In this document: positions 44,098-55,074 of the stretch, piece after piece
How positions within the stretch are numbered: position 1 is the first letter of the stretch
How the letters are laid out: every line of letters starts with the position of its first letter
Source of the DNA: Taxawa tesnikishii (nom. ined.)
Lineage: Eukaryota; Ascomycota; Dothideomycetes; Dothideales
Direction of reading: 5' to 3'
Length of the DNA: 64,000 bases
Assembly: GCA_030247885.1 (NCBI GenBank)
Contig: JAPDRO010000005.1
Location: 1,240,001 to 1,304,000 of the forward strand
Made by a program: the position numbers and the translations under genes
The notes under the pieces: model-generated
Told to the model about the DNA's origin: nothing
Seen by the model: the letters and a program-made list of their open reading frames with translations, nothing else
Database searches by the model: none

Positions 44098-44408
44098 GCT
44101 GAGATGTTGGTATAGAGAGGTCGAGGGAGGGTGTCTGATCTGTGTCGCAGAATGTCGGAGGCCGGCAAAACGCAAGAAATTATTTGTATCGGGCGACAGA
44201 GGAAGGGACTACCGATAAGATATGTGCCCGCTCTTAGCGCCCGCCCCGCAACGCTCGGCAGAGCGAGGGAAAGCTCCGAGCGCATCCAAAAGTTACGCGT
44301 CCCATAAGTACCTTCTGTCGCGTAATTGGAGAATAGGGCAGGACAATATCTGCGCGCTGCATCCCAGTCGACTGGCACTACAACACCAAGTTCAACCATT
44401 CTTTCACA
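44098..44408. promoter_or_regulatory. Divergent promoter region, ENP1 / BRE2
   Basis: 311 bp between two divergent start codons, so it must hold both promoters. It is GC-rich around 44230-44290. No specific factor site was assigned. Confidence 0.45.
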
Positions 44409-46289
44409 ATGGCTGACCCGCAAGCATCGCCATCGGAGGCGCCTCCTACAGCTCTCCCACCGCATATCCCACAGGAGCACAGTCATGCGCCCGCAGTGTC
44501 CTCTCCGCTCAATCCAGATCCCTCCGCTACCAAACCGCGTCCGGCGAAAGCACCAGCACGAGAGCAACGCGAAAAGAGAGACACATTGAAGAAACGCGAA
44601 GCCACTGCAGGAGCGCGTGGCAGCACTCCAAGTGCGCCCAACAAACGGAAAGCAACCGGTCCTGTCGCCAGTGCACCCTCGCCCATGCGATTCGCCATTC
44701 CTGAACCCAAGCTGTCCGACTACGATCCACCGAAAGAGACAACCTTCGCTTCCCACGAACCGATTCCCTTCTTGACGCCAGATGGAGAGATTGAGCTCAA
44801 GAAGCCTGTTGACCTGTCCGTATACTCCGACTAATTGCAAGAGTGCGCTGACTGGGGGTAGTGCTGAGAACAAGAGAGGATATCGCTACTCTCATTGCGT
44901 CGCCGACCCTCAATTCCGGCATAAACAGTATTACCGATCAACTGATACCCTACCCTACGGCCCTCGTATGTCCTTCGAAGACACAGACAAATGGATACAC
45001 TACGACACCAGTGGACGCTACATCACAAATGAAAAGGGCTGGCGAATGGCACGCGCAAACGTATGTGCACGCGAAGGTACTTTGTACTACGAGGTTCGGA
45101 TAGTCCGCGGTGTGCCATCATCAGGGCCACCGGTCGTACCCGGCGTAGCCACACCACAGCCGCACGTCAGGATGGGATGGGCGCGACGAGAAGCACCTCT
45201 CGATGCGCCTGTCGGTTTCGACGGATACAGCTACGGCGTAACTGATATCCGATTTGAGACCATGCACCGCAGCCGGAGTGGCAAGTTCTTCCAGCCCAAG
45301 CCAAAGAGAGGGAAAGGAGCGTTCAAGGGCGCTGCCAACTCCAAGCAGGAAGCAACAATCATCCAAACCGACGACCACATCCGCGAAGGCGACGTCGTGG
45401 GGCTCGAGATCAGCCTTCCCTCTCTCTCACTGCACCGCAAAGTCGTCTCGGGCGTCTACAATCCAGCCGTAGACCTCGGCGACGGCTTCGAAGAGCCCTT
45501 TTCTCGAACCCTGGTAACCGCGCCAACGATGCTGCAGACGCGTACGACGTCATCCGTGACCGCATCCCTGTCCCTTACAAAGGAAACGTCTACTTCGAGA
45601 TCATGGATTACGTAGTCGGGAAAGCAATGGAAGCTTACTCTGACCGCACTCTCTCGCTGTCCGCCCTGTCCTCTTCCACCCCCACCGGTCCCGCCTCTTC
45701 ATCCAACCCAGCATCGGTAGTCAAAACGCCACCAAACCCGAACCACGTGGAAGCGGCCTTGCGCACACTGCCGCATTCCGCCATTCGCGTCTACAAGAAC
45801 GGCGACCTCGTCGGCACGGCCTTTGAGAACCTACTGTCCTTCCTACCGCCCGCGAGCGCGCCCAGCAAGGCTGCAGGCGCGCGTGAGGGATTCGACGATG
45901 GCTTAGTCGGATACTTCCCCGCTGTCGCCTGTTTCAGCGGTGGCATCGCGGAGGTCAATTTTGGGGAGGACGGGTTTTGGTGCCCGCCGAGTCATCTGAG
46001 CCCCACATCCGCGTCGGATCCGAGCAACAACCCCGATGTGCATATGTCGGGCACGGACGAGTCAGGTTTGAGAGACGGGTTGAGTAAGCCTCTGTGGTTT
46101 CCGGGGAATAAGCTGAGACCGATTGCGGAGAGGTATAAGGAACAGATTGCAGAGGATGTCGTTTGGGATATTATTGATGAGGTTGACTTCTTTCTGCAGG
46201 ATGGTGGGTTCGAGGGCAGGGTCGGTGCAGGGACGGGCGTTGATGGGATGAGGAAGGGAGGCGCCAGTTTGAAGGAGGAGGTTGATTAG
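44409..46289 (+). CDS. BRE2: COMPASS histone methyltransferase subunit Bre2/Ash2-like (SPRY domain)
   Basis: Subunit of the Set1 complex that methylates histone H3 Lys4. Exons 44409-44815 and 44862-46289 give about 611 aa. The intron is 46 nt with an unusual GTCCGT donor, chosen because it alone gives DLAENKRGY in phase. The N-terminal ~130 residues are Pro/Ala-rich and basic. The SPRY domain contains YRSTDTLPYGPRMSFEDTDK, WRMARANVCAREGTLYYEVR and VRMGWARREAPLDAPVGFDG, then SYGVTDIRFE, and HIREGDVVGLEISLP. Later come GNVYFEIMDYV and IRVYKNGDLVGTAFENL, as in fungal Bre2, which has an extended split SPRY. One frame change at T4 45499-45502 fits a single lost base. It is divergent from ENP1. Confidence 0.87.
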
Positions 46290-47591
46290 GTAGTTATTGA
46301 AGAGGTCGATGTGAGAAGTCGAGGAATGAGGCCATGGTGGTTGGTGTGGGTAGTGAAGAACCTTGAGGAGAAACGGAGGGGTCGTCGATAACCCGACCAA
46401 TTCCCAGCTGGTGCAGGAAGCAAATGCTACTAATGCAACGAAGTCCTTGCCGTACCGCACGGGCAACGAGCAGGTAGTGTACCCTTCCTGTTTTTCCTAA
46501 ACTCAGAGATGATTGTATTGATCCCGTAAGCCGCTGTGGCAACATGGATTGCGAGTCAACGTTGCAGACATCTTTTCACTTTATCTCCGTGGCTAGGCAC
46601 ACGTCCTTCTACTTCTCTGTCGCAGCACAGCATACAGTACAGCGGGCATTCCTCATCACGCCCAGCCCCACCGCCCTCGTTAGTGTCGCTGACGTCGTTT
46701 TCCTCATTCCTAAAGCCCCTTGAGACGACGCCTGACAAAAGATACACCGGTAAGTATGTCGAGAAACTCTTCTTAGGAGTTTGCTCTTGGTCATCGGCAC
46801 GATAGCGGTAGCGATTCGGCCAAAGGTACTACCTTCGGATGGCGAAGCTGCGTTGAACGTACCGAACTCGAACCCTAGTCAGTATCTACTCTAGCAGGCC
46901 ACGAGAGATCATCTGTACCGAACAGGTTCCTTCGCCGGGCTTCCGTCAACAACATCACCGCAGTACAGGAAAGAAATTTCGGACGATGAGGGCACTTCCT
47001 CCCAAATACGATATGCGGCTTTCACATGCACGCAGAAACAAAAAAAAAAACAAGCCCGCGCTGGCGGTGAGAAAAGCGTGAGTAAAAACTTTCTAACCAT
47101 GCTAATCCGCGATTGCTTACCTCCACTGCACGTACAGGCGTGGCAGAATACAGCGGTTCCCTCACGCCTCACCGCTCTTGCTAGCTCAGACCATACGGAG
47201 CGGACCGCGAAAAAGCACACATCGGCAAAAACCCGTCCAAGCCGCAAGCAGCTGCGCTAGGAGAGGAGGGCTGGAGAGCAGTAGGAGAGCTGCTACTGTA
47301 CAGCCGATGAGAGAGACGAGAAGTATGTGGCCGGCGCCCCCTTCTCCGGTGGTGCCTTCCAATGGGAGGGCACAACCTGCCCGCTGGCTTCTGACGATGC
47401 GTCCAACCGCTGTCAGCGATGCGACGAAGGCGAAACACTGAACTGTGCCCAAGGCGGACGCTTGCACGCATCATCCTGAAGACAGCGAATCTCATCCCGT
47501 TCGCGTTTCACTGCGATAGTTCCACGACCTGCTTCTCTCCAAACTTCTCCGAATAACTTTCTGAGCGCATCACAGTGTGCTTCAAAACACC
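46290..47591. other. Convergent intergenic region, BRE2 / HAD
   Basis: About 1.3 kb with no coding signal. It contains an A12 run around 47040-47051. Confidence 0.45.
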
Positions 47592-48616
47592 TTACACTCT
47601 GATCCCATAATCCTCGTACGGAAAGTCCTCCAACGTCTGCAACAACCTCCCATACCCATCATCCACCTCCCCAGGCTTCTCCCTGCCGCCTTCGACCCCG
47701 GTCCCGGAATCACCCTTATCCATCTGCTTCCGCCTTTCCTCCTCTTCATTCAGATCCAAATGCGCAATGCCCGCAAGGACCTCCTTCTCCCTCCCGCTGT
47801 ATTCGTTCAACAATCCGGGATGCGGACACCAGACCACCTGCATGCCCGCCCTCCGCCCCGCTTCCACACCCGGCACGCTGTCCTCGAAGACCAGACACTC
47901 GGCCGGCGTGATCTCCTTCTCGCTGCGCTGCCACCGCAACCGCGCGTTGATCGTCTCGAGCGCGAGGAGGTAGATGTCCGGCGCGGGCTTCCCGCGGCCC
48001 TTGGGGATGCGCGTGTCGTCCCCCAGCACTCGACTGCCTTCTGGGAAGGCGGAGAAGAGGTCTTGGAGGTGGCCTGTCTTGAGCTTGTAGTTGACCGCGT
48101 TTGAGGAGGTTGCGAGCGCGAGGTGGACCTTGTGCGGGGACGAGGTGTTGCTCAGTGTCTTCAGCAGCGTGGGCACGCCGGGGAGGGGTTGCGTGGTCGG
48201 GAAGTACTTCTGCTTTAGGGCGTCTTGCTTGGCTAGGAATTCGGATTCGGTGATGGGGAGTTGTGCCCATTCCCGGAAGATACGGCCTGCCTGTGTTCTT
48301 CGTGTTGGTAACTTAAAACCTTCCAACCCCTCTGACCCCGGGGAGAGAGAGGCTCGGGGCGGGTGAAACAGTGCCAGCGTACCTCAGGACCAGGTCTTCC
48401 TTGCAGCTGCGCCTTGATGTGCCATGGCAGATCCGGTTTGCCGTATTCGTGCAGCACTTCGTTGGTCACAATGGTGTAGAGATCTTCCGAATCGATCAAC
48501 AACCCGTCCATGTCAAAGAGACATGCTCGGATGGTGGGTAGCCTTGCAGCGCATCAGCCTGCTGTTTGGAGGCACTGCGCCGGGTGTGGTGGAGCAACGT
48601 ACTGATTGGGTGCCAT
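47592..48616 (-). CDS. HAD-superfamily phosphatase (GS1/pseudouridine-5'-phosphatase-like)
   Basis: Small-molecule phosphatase of the haloacid dehalogenase superfamily; the substrate is unproven. Exons 48603-48616, 48383-48542 and 47592-48290 give 290 aa. The first exon is only 14 nt (MAPNQ). It was chosen because it splices in phase (GTACGT donor) onto LPTIRACLFDMDG. HAD motif I is FDMDG with Asp15 and Asp17, motif II is LATSS, motif III is the Lys in GRGKPAPDIY, and motif IV is FEDSVPG. A helical cap domain lies between motifs I and II. The acidic EEEERRK region near the end is an extension. No frame repair is needed. Length is somewhat above the 230-250 aa usual for GS1 proteins. Confidence 0.87.
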
Positions 48617-49002
48617 GGTTGAGAGTGTTTGTATGGGATGCTTGTACTTGTTGGAGAGGGAAGAAAAGAGGGAGGGAAAGAGTGGAGGGGTAGTGGGGTA
48701 CAGCGATTTCACATGAATCATATCCCCAATCCCGCATCCTCATCTACGCTAACTCCGATAAGGAAAGGATTAACGCATACGAACATGTACCGACCATCCA
48801 TTTTAATTCCCAGACGGCATTCGGCGGTGCAGCTCAATATTCATTTGCAGAGAATTATCTAACTAAACCATCAGTGGCTTTCCACGGCACACATGCATAA
48901 ATGTTGAGCCATGATAGCAAGATCTCTCCCGACGAACAACAGCCAGACGAACAAGAGCCACCTAATTCAGCAAAAATCCCTTTCCATCACCTTCACACTC
49001 AC
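48617..49002. other. Intergenic
   Basis: Between the 5' end of the HAD gene and the 3' end of the HEI10-like gene. Nothing was recognised. Confidence 0.45.
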
Positions 49003-50327
49003 TCATCGCATAGGAAAGTTGGGCCCACCCATCGTTCTGCCGATCGGTTGTGCTGTACGACTGTATTGCGGGACGTTCTGTCTACCCATCTTCATGCCAG
49101 CACTCATGCCATAGTTGGTGTGTGGGTAGACATTCGGATCGACGGGCCCGAGAGGCTGGCGCACCGGAGTTGCCTGGCGACTCGCAGCTGCAGAAGCCCC
49201 GTAACCAGAGTAGCCCATGAAACCAGGGGTCCGGCCCTGTTGTGCGACGGGAATACGAGTGCGATGTGTCGGCGTAGCTGCACCGTTGAGAACAGGAGCA
49301 CTCTCTGATTCTTGTCAGCACTGCAGAGCTGGAACCCATCGGTGTCCTCACTCACGAGAAGAATGTAAGCTGCCATGAAGAGCTGGTTGCTGGCCGGCCC
49401 AGGCGTAGGCTGATCGCTTCTCATCACTCGCATTGCTACCAGGCCCGCGCGGACGACGGTAAATTTGTGGTATGTTCGAGTTCCTGCTCTGCACCATGCC
49501 GTGTCTTTGTTGGCCCGGAGCACCTTGGACGTCGTTGATGAAGTGGGGTGTGGTCACGGAGTGAATCACATTCTCGACGTCGTTGGCTGCGGCATCTTCC
49601 ATCTGGGCTGCGTTCATCTGACTCTTGACCCGCTGGTACAGCGTTTGGAGGCGTTGTTGTGCCCTGCTCTTCTCCTTGAATGCTCCAGCTAGCTCGTGAT
49701 TCTTCTGCTCCAGATTCTTCTTCTCAAGATGCAAGGCTGATGTCGTCAGTAGACAGCATATACCCAGAAGGGTGTCAGCGAGACCAACCTGACAGTTTGT
49801 CGCGTAGACCCATGATCTCACTGTTGGCGTCACTGATGACATTGTCCAGTTGAGTGCTCAGGGTAGCGTATTTCTCCGTGAAGTTCTTTGCCATGTAGTC
49901 TTGATACATTCTGCAGGGTGTCAGTGACGGATGATTTACACATACTCGGCCGCCCACATTTCTTGAGTGGTCTGATACTGGAAGAAGTTCATGCCACGGC
50001 TCGCACACTCCATGATGATGGTAGGACTTAGGCCACTGAGCACACTCGTCTTGTATTCTTCGGAAGGGTTGAGCTGCGTGACGACGGCATCGTCGGGATT
50101 CGTGAGCTGCGCTTCGCAAGCCGGGCAGGTACGCGAGGCGATGTCTGAACCGGACAAGCCCGGACTATTTGAGCAAGGGACGCAGAATATGTGGCTGTGA
50201 GGCAGCGTTAGTGAGGCGTCGTTGCCCGACAGGAATCATGGTGCGCTTGCCTGCATGTAGTCACGACAGCCTGGTCAGTCAGCTGAGTACGGCATTTCAG
50301 CGAGTTACAGCGGAGCGTGAGATCCAT
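49003..50327 (-). CDS. RING-finger coiled-coil protein, HEI10/CCNB1IP1-like
   Basis: Likely SUMO/ubiquitin E3 ligase of meiotic crossover control (Hei10 is studied in the fungus Sordaria); the role is inferred from the family. Five exons: 50251-50327, 49946-50194, 49789-49910, 49356-49736 and 49003-49304, 376 aa, all in phase. The RING is at the extreme N-terminus (LRCNSLKC, TTCSHIFCVPC, TCPACEA). It is followed by the typical NPSEEYKTSVLSGLSP segment. A coiled coil runs through exons 3 and 4 (about residues 125-210). The C-terminal third is disordered with GRTPGF- and MGRQ-like basic patches. Intron 1 (50195-50250) is GC-AG. Intron 2 (49911-49945) is only 35 nt. No frame repair is needed. 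Confidence 0.8.
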
Positions 50328-50916
50328 AATAGTCGAGAGGGAGCGAGGAGGGAAAGCTGACAATCGGATGTGAAGGGAGGAAGAAAAAGGTTAGCGAGGG
50401 TATTGCTGTTCGGGGAAGGAGCGATCCGTAGACGGAAAGATCCTTAGCCATCTGCGTCAATAGGAACATTTACGTGACTGTACAAGCGGGGGTTTGTAGG
50501 TGACATTGTGTGCGGAGAAGACGTGTCAACAGGTGTGTTGGTCTCCTCACAGCGGGAACTGCTCGTCACGCCATCGTTCACCGCCTCCACTAGCCTGGCG
50601 AGTTGGCGCATTACAAGCACCATCCTTTTCTCCCCAAGCTGTTCTTCTTCCGTTCGTTGATGCGTCGTTCTTCTTCATCCGAGACATGGCTCTTGTTGAA
50701 CCTACCAAAGCGGAGGACAACTTCAATGCGTACTGTCCGGTCCCACTGACATGTATCGGCCAGTTCTGATCGTTAAAGGGGTCGCGTATCAACAGAGCCG
50801 ACATCGTGAACCGAGAAGACAGTTAATCTTGATTGTGATTGGGTTGGTGGATTGTACATCGTGATGCCAGAATGGGCCTTTGAATGTCTCCTGCGAACAG
50901 CAACAGCAGCCCGACC
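50328..50916. other. Intergenic with a small minus-strand ORF
   Basis: On the minus strand, 50547-50804 encodes 85 codons starting MSALLIRDPFNDQNWPIHVS from an ATG. It lies between two minus-strand genes. The first 35 residues look protein-like, the rest does not. It could be a first exon or chance, and no family was recognised. Confidence 0.3.
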
Positions 50917-51933
50917 TTAGAAAATCTTGCTCAGCACCCTCCTTACCGCCTCAGGCTGCTCTGTGTTCGCGTCTTTGTTTGAGCCCTTCATCTTGACCTG
51001 ATTCTGTTTGAACTGTCTCCTCGCCTCACCACCACCCACACCAGCAGCCAATCCAACATCTCCTGCGCTTCCCACCTTCTCCATCTTCGCCCTCTTCTTC
51101 GCTTGCATACCCCCAGCATCTTCGCTCTCTCGACATCCTGGACAAACTCCTTGTTCTCCCTCCTCGTCTTACTGATCTCCGCCCTCAATCTCGCCGCTCT
51201 TTCCGCATTCTCATTGGCGATCTGCTCCGTCAGATGATGCCACTTGAAACCCTTCAAGTATTTGATATTCCACACATCGTCGTGGTAGAAGTTGCCCTTC
51301 TTCCCTCCCACAATGTTCCCATTCAGTGTCTCCGCGACGATTTTTGCGTCTTTTTAGAAAGGAACTCCACCCATCCGTCGGTGAACGAGCGCTTCTTGTT
51401 GCCGCCGGACCGCACTCTGCGAGCATGAGCTGCTGGATCTTCGGGTGTGAGAAAGACGCGTCCGATATCGCCGTAGGGGAGAGGAAGTGCTTTAGAGTGG
51501 CTGGTTTCATGAAAGGCGGTATGCGCGAAAGATAGATGACTCCGGTCTTCTTGACAGCTTTTTGCGACGCGGCTAGTTGTTTGGCTGTCAGAGGTTTTAC
51601 TGTCTTCTCGGCTGTGGCGATAGACGGTAATGCTCCGTGACCCTCTTCTCCATCTTCCGGGTCCTGGTCGTCTTCTGCAGCGGAGCGTACATCGTCCTCC
51701 TCGTCCAGGTCTTCTTCCCTCGCATCCGCAGCAGGCGCAAATTTGCCAGTACCCTCGAGCTGTACTCCCTCCTCTGCCTCAGAATCCTCTTCAGGTTGCT
51801 CACTCACTCTCCGTCGCTTGATCGACCGTCCGGCCAGGGCGCCTCTGCTCTCTTGCTGCTCTTCAGAGTCGTAGCCTTGTTCCTCGTCGCTTTCGTCGGC
51901 GTCGAGCCACTCGTTGCGCTTGCGCGTTGCCAT
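50917..51933 (-). CDS. ESF2: Pre-rRNA processing RNA-binding protein ESF2/ABT1
   Basis: Small-subunit processome factor; in yeast it binds RNA and stimulates the helicase Dbp8. About 339 aa, no intron, ATG at 51931-51933. The N-terminal ~130 residues are acidic. The RRM-type core has GVIYLSRIPPFMKPATLKHF, GRVFLTPEDPAAHARRVR and SFTDGWVEFLSKK. It continues with YHDDVWNIKYLKGFKWHHLT and EQIANENAERAARLRAEISK, then a basic tail. Three one-base losses are needed: G4 51476-51479, T5 51351-51355 and C5 51110-51114. With them the length is an exact multiple of three. Confidence 0.94.
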
Positions 51934-52751
51934 GTCGTCGGACGGGTCTAAGATGGCTTGTCTTGGGGTACTGTATCAGAGCAGATTTTGGGTTCGACAA
52001 GCGATGACAGCCCTGGTAGGAAACTTGCATGTGGAAGTTTTGTGTTTGCGACTTTGCCGCGGCAGAGCTAAACACCAAACGGCTGTGGAGATCCCGCAGA
52101 GCCTCAAACCTGAAACTTGGTATGGGAACACTACTCTACTGGGCGCAGTCCACCGAAAAATCATATTCTGAGGGCCTTGGTATGGCGTCGCAGTTTGATA
52201 CGACCAATGGGACCCTAACACCTCTCAACTTCTATGGCCGTGCAGGGTTCAAAACTGATGAAGGACCTGAAATCCTTTGTCACTGGGTTGGGGGAACTTG
52301 GAAAGGGAACGAAAAGGAGATCACATATCATCTCACACTAAGCTGAACCAGGCGGTGGAGGGTGTGAGACGGAAGCTTTGCCATGGTCTAGCCTACGCCT
52401 GAATGCTGTCACGAGTTCACATATATTGTAAGTGCAGCTGAGGGATTAGTTGTCTCTAACAAACAGGAGAATATTTCGTGTTAACTATAGACTGACGGTA
52501 TACGGTTACTTTGTACGCTGCAGCGTCTGTGCATGTCGAACATGTTGGTGCATTGCCTGAGATCTAGGCCTGATGTCACGTTATGTTAAAGAAATCACGG
52601 TGGAATATCAAGGGCAAAGGATATGGTGGGTAGCCAGTGGCTTGTTCTTTCGAAGAGGCGACACCCCTTTGTGTGACGTTTGTTCGTAAGTTGACATGTA
52701 CATATTACTTCGTGGTTCTCGTCTTTCCCAAATACTGCATTGATCGAACGT
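51934..52751. other. Intergenic
   Basis: About 0.8 kb between ESF2 and the glycerophosphodiesterase gene. It is more AT-rich than the coding regions. No gene was recognised. Confidence 0.45.
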
Positions 52752-54173
52752 CTAGGAGTAGATGTTCTCCGGTCCGGTTAAGCCGAAGCAATTGGCAAAA
52801 TAAGTCACCGTCGAAGCCCAATCGGTGAACAGTGCCTTGATGCCAATCTGGTTGGCAAGCACGTCCAAAACCTTGCACGAGTTAGAATACAATAACAGTG
52901 CGGACTTCTGCAAGAGTAGGCTTACATCGTAATACTGGCCATCATAATGGATGATGTCTGCAATCGAGTTGAAGTAGTACTCGCCACGCGCCTTGACGGT
53001 AGTAAGAGGTCCAGACCGCTCGTAAGTCCAGGCGATGATATCAAGACCGGCCGCCTTGGTCGCGTTGGCGTATTGGGAGGGCACGACGGTGTCATTGTTC
53101 GGCCCACCGATGCTGAGAAGCATAGGCAGAGCAGGGCCGACGATGTTGACGCCCTGTTGCTTGAGGGTTGTCAAATTGGCAGTGGCGGCGGCAAGGTCGG
53201 TAGGAGTGTCGGCTTCGATCAGGAAGATGGCCTGCTTGCCGAAGTCGTGGTCATTCTCCAGCCAGTAGAGGACGTCGTCGAGGAGGAAGGACTGTGGCCA
53301 TACGCGACGAGGGTCGATGGAGCGGTTCTTGAAGGTATCCACCATGTCCTGTGCATACTGTTGCTGCGTGTAGCCGTTGAACGGCATCGGCACCGGGGAT
53401 GGGGCAGTCTTGAGCTCGGGGGTGTAGTTGCGGTTGCCTGGCAGGGATTCCACGAGGTCAATGTACGAGTTCAGGGTAAGGACCTTGCCGCATGTGTCGT
53501 AGAGCTCTGTACGCCAGTCGGGAGTGCCGTGCTGGTAGTCCTGTGGCGTGGTTGCGCTGGCATTGAATCCATCTTGCTTGCCACACAAAGTTTCGTACTC
53601 AGCCGTGGTGATATCACTGGTGCAGCAAAGAGCATCTGCCGGAGAAGTGCCATTAGCCGGGGTGAATGGGGTGGTGCACTTGGCCGCCAGTTCGGGACGA
53701 AGGAGGATGTCCGTAGTCGTGTGAAGATCGCACAGGGAATGGCGACAGACGAGTCCACGGTCTTGGGTAAATGAGACATCACATTCCAAAATTCCTGCGC
53801 CCATTCTGGCACCTGCTTGCTCGGACTGTGCCGTCTCCTCTGGGAACTGAAGGGTACCACCTCCACGGTGACCAATAGTAAAAGCGGTCACAGAAAACGG
53901 TCCGTTCTCGCAAGATTGCAGCTTGGTCTTCAGGGCACTGTCCGTCATATTGTCGATGATGTAGTACGGCCTGGGTCCGAGAGAAACGTAGTAGTCGTCC
54001 GCGGCCGGCGCGGGTGGTGTGTTGCCAGGACCACGCCAACCTGGAGGACCGCTTGGGTTCCATCCGCCTTTGTTGGGAGCATGGTAGGCACTCTTGTTTG
54101 CTGGCACTGAAACAGGAGCGGCGCTCACTGCAAGAGCGAAAGAGACGGCGGACAGAAGACCCGAACCGAGCAT
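52752..54173 (-). CDS. Secreted glycerophosphodiester phosphodiesterase family protein
   Basis: Predicted extracellular enzyme that splits glycerophosphodiesters to an alcohol and glycerol 3-phosphate. The ATG is at 54171-54173. A signal peptide covers about residues 1-19, and a Pro/Gly-rich linker follows. The GDPD motif starts with His102 (IGHRGGGTLQFPEETAQSE). It continues with ILECDVSFTQDRGLVCRHS, giving the Glu/Asp metal ligands and the second catalytic His. The continuous frame gives 473 aa. Within it, 52872-52925 looks like a 54-nt intron: GTAAGC donor, tctaac branch, AAG acceptor. It has no stop and is divisible by three. Removing it gives 455 aa and joins GQYYD to VLDVLAN. Both forms could be made. 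No frame repair is needed. Confidence 0.9.
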   Translation of the reverse strand: MLGSGLLSAVSFALAVSAAPVSVPANKSAYHAPNKGGWNPSGPPGWRGPGNTPPAPAADDYYVSLGPRPYYIIDNMTDSALKTKLQSCENGPFSVTAFTIGHRGGGTLQFPEETAQSEQAGARMGAGILECDVSFTQDRGLVCRHSLCDLHTTTDILLRPELAAKCTTPFTPANGTSPADALCCTSDITTAEYETLCGKQDGFNASATTPQDYQHGTPDWRTELYDTCGKVLTLNSYIDLVESLPGNRNYTPELKTAPSPVPMPFNGYTQQQYAQDMVDTFKNRSIDPRRVWPQSFLLDDVLYWLENDHDFGKQAIFLIEADTPTDLAAATANLTTLKQQGVNIVGPALPMLLSIGGPNNDTVVPSQYANATKAAGLDIIAWTYERSGPLTTVKARGEYYFNSIADIIHYDGQYYDVSLLLQKSALLLYSNSCKVLDVLANQIGIKALFTDWASTVTYFANCFGLTGPENIYS

Positions 54174-55074
54174 GGTTGCAATGGAACTGCGAAACGAACG
54201 AATTCCCTTAGACGGCCATTGCGATCAGTGAGACCTCAGTCCTGCTTTATAGGGAGGGCAGAGCGGATTGCTGCAGGTCCCCAGGAAGTGTCGGCTACAA
54301 GGTCTCATCACAAGGACTCGATCAGCCAGCCCTGTTCTGCCGCGAGGAGGCTCTCCTCGTGTCCAATGAACAAACAGCGATACGCTGTTCTGTGAGTGAT
54401 CAAGCCTTCATACAGATTCATTGCATGGGTAGCACCTTGGCAAAAGCCATAGCACCTTGGCGTTGGGATGGGCAGAGGGGAAGTCAGCATCGGGTATGCA
54501 GAAGACTGCGACACGTGCAGGGATAAGAGGCCAGCTGTTGAGTCTTGGCTTGCCAAAGTCCATTCAGATGTCGTGTCGAGCGCAGTCGGGGAGAAACATA
54601 CTCCGTCAGGTCAAGTCGACAATGACCTGTTTGTGGGATGTGTGGTGGGCAAAGCAAAGGGCATCCCTAGCGTCAATACAACAACTGGGTTCTGTGCGGT
54701 TGAAACGCAACGTGGAAAGCGTGGAAGAGCCGCGAGTCAGTTTTGCGATACCCCGCCGCCAGCGCAAAAGGAAAGGGATGCCTCGGATATCCCCAGTGAA
54801 CGCTCCGTGTTGACCATGTCTCGACCAACACCATTCGTGTGGCTTTTTCAGTCAACACAGAAACAGGCCAGTTCACAGACAGCCGGCAGATCAATTGTGC
54901 CCATTTACTTCCATACTGTTTGCCGAACGAAACCATCTGCTATTGCTGGCGCAAGCATACTTTTCGTAAGGGTGCCCCTATGAAAGAGTTTGTAAGCTTC
55001 TTCGCTTTGGATGATGAGGTCTACTCGAATCAACAGCCCGCGGAAAGATACCACTCCCGGCTCATCTCGTCATT
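54174..55074. other. Intergenic
   Basis: Promoter side of the glycerophosphodiesterase gene and 3' flank of the amidase. Open frames on the + strand run on antisense to the amidase and look noncoding. Confidence 0.45.

Noticed and set aside
46850-46935. Minus-strand B-box-like sequence (ggttcgagttc)
   Set aside because: The expected A box and acceptor stem pairing are absent.
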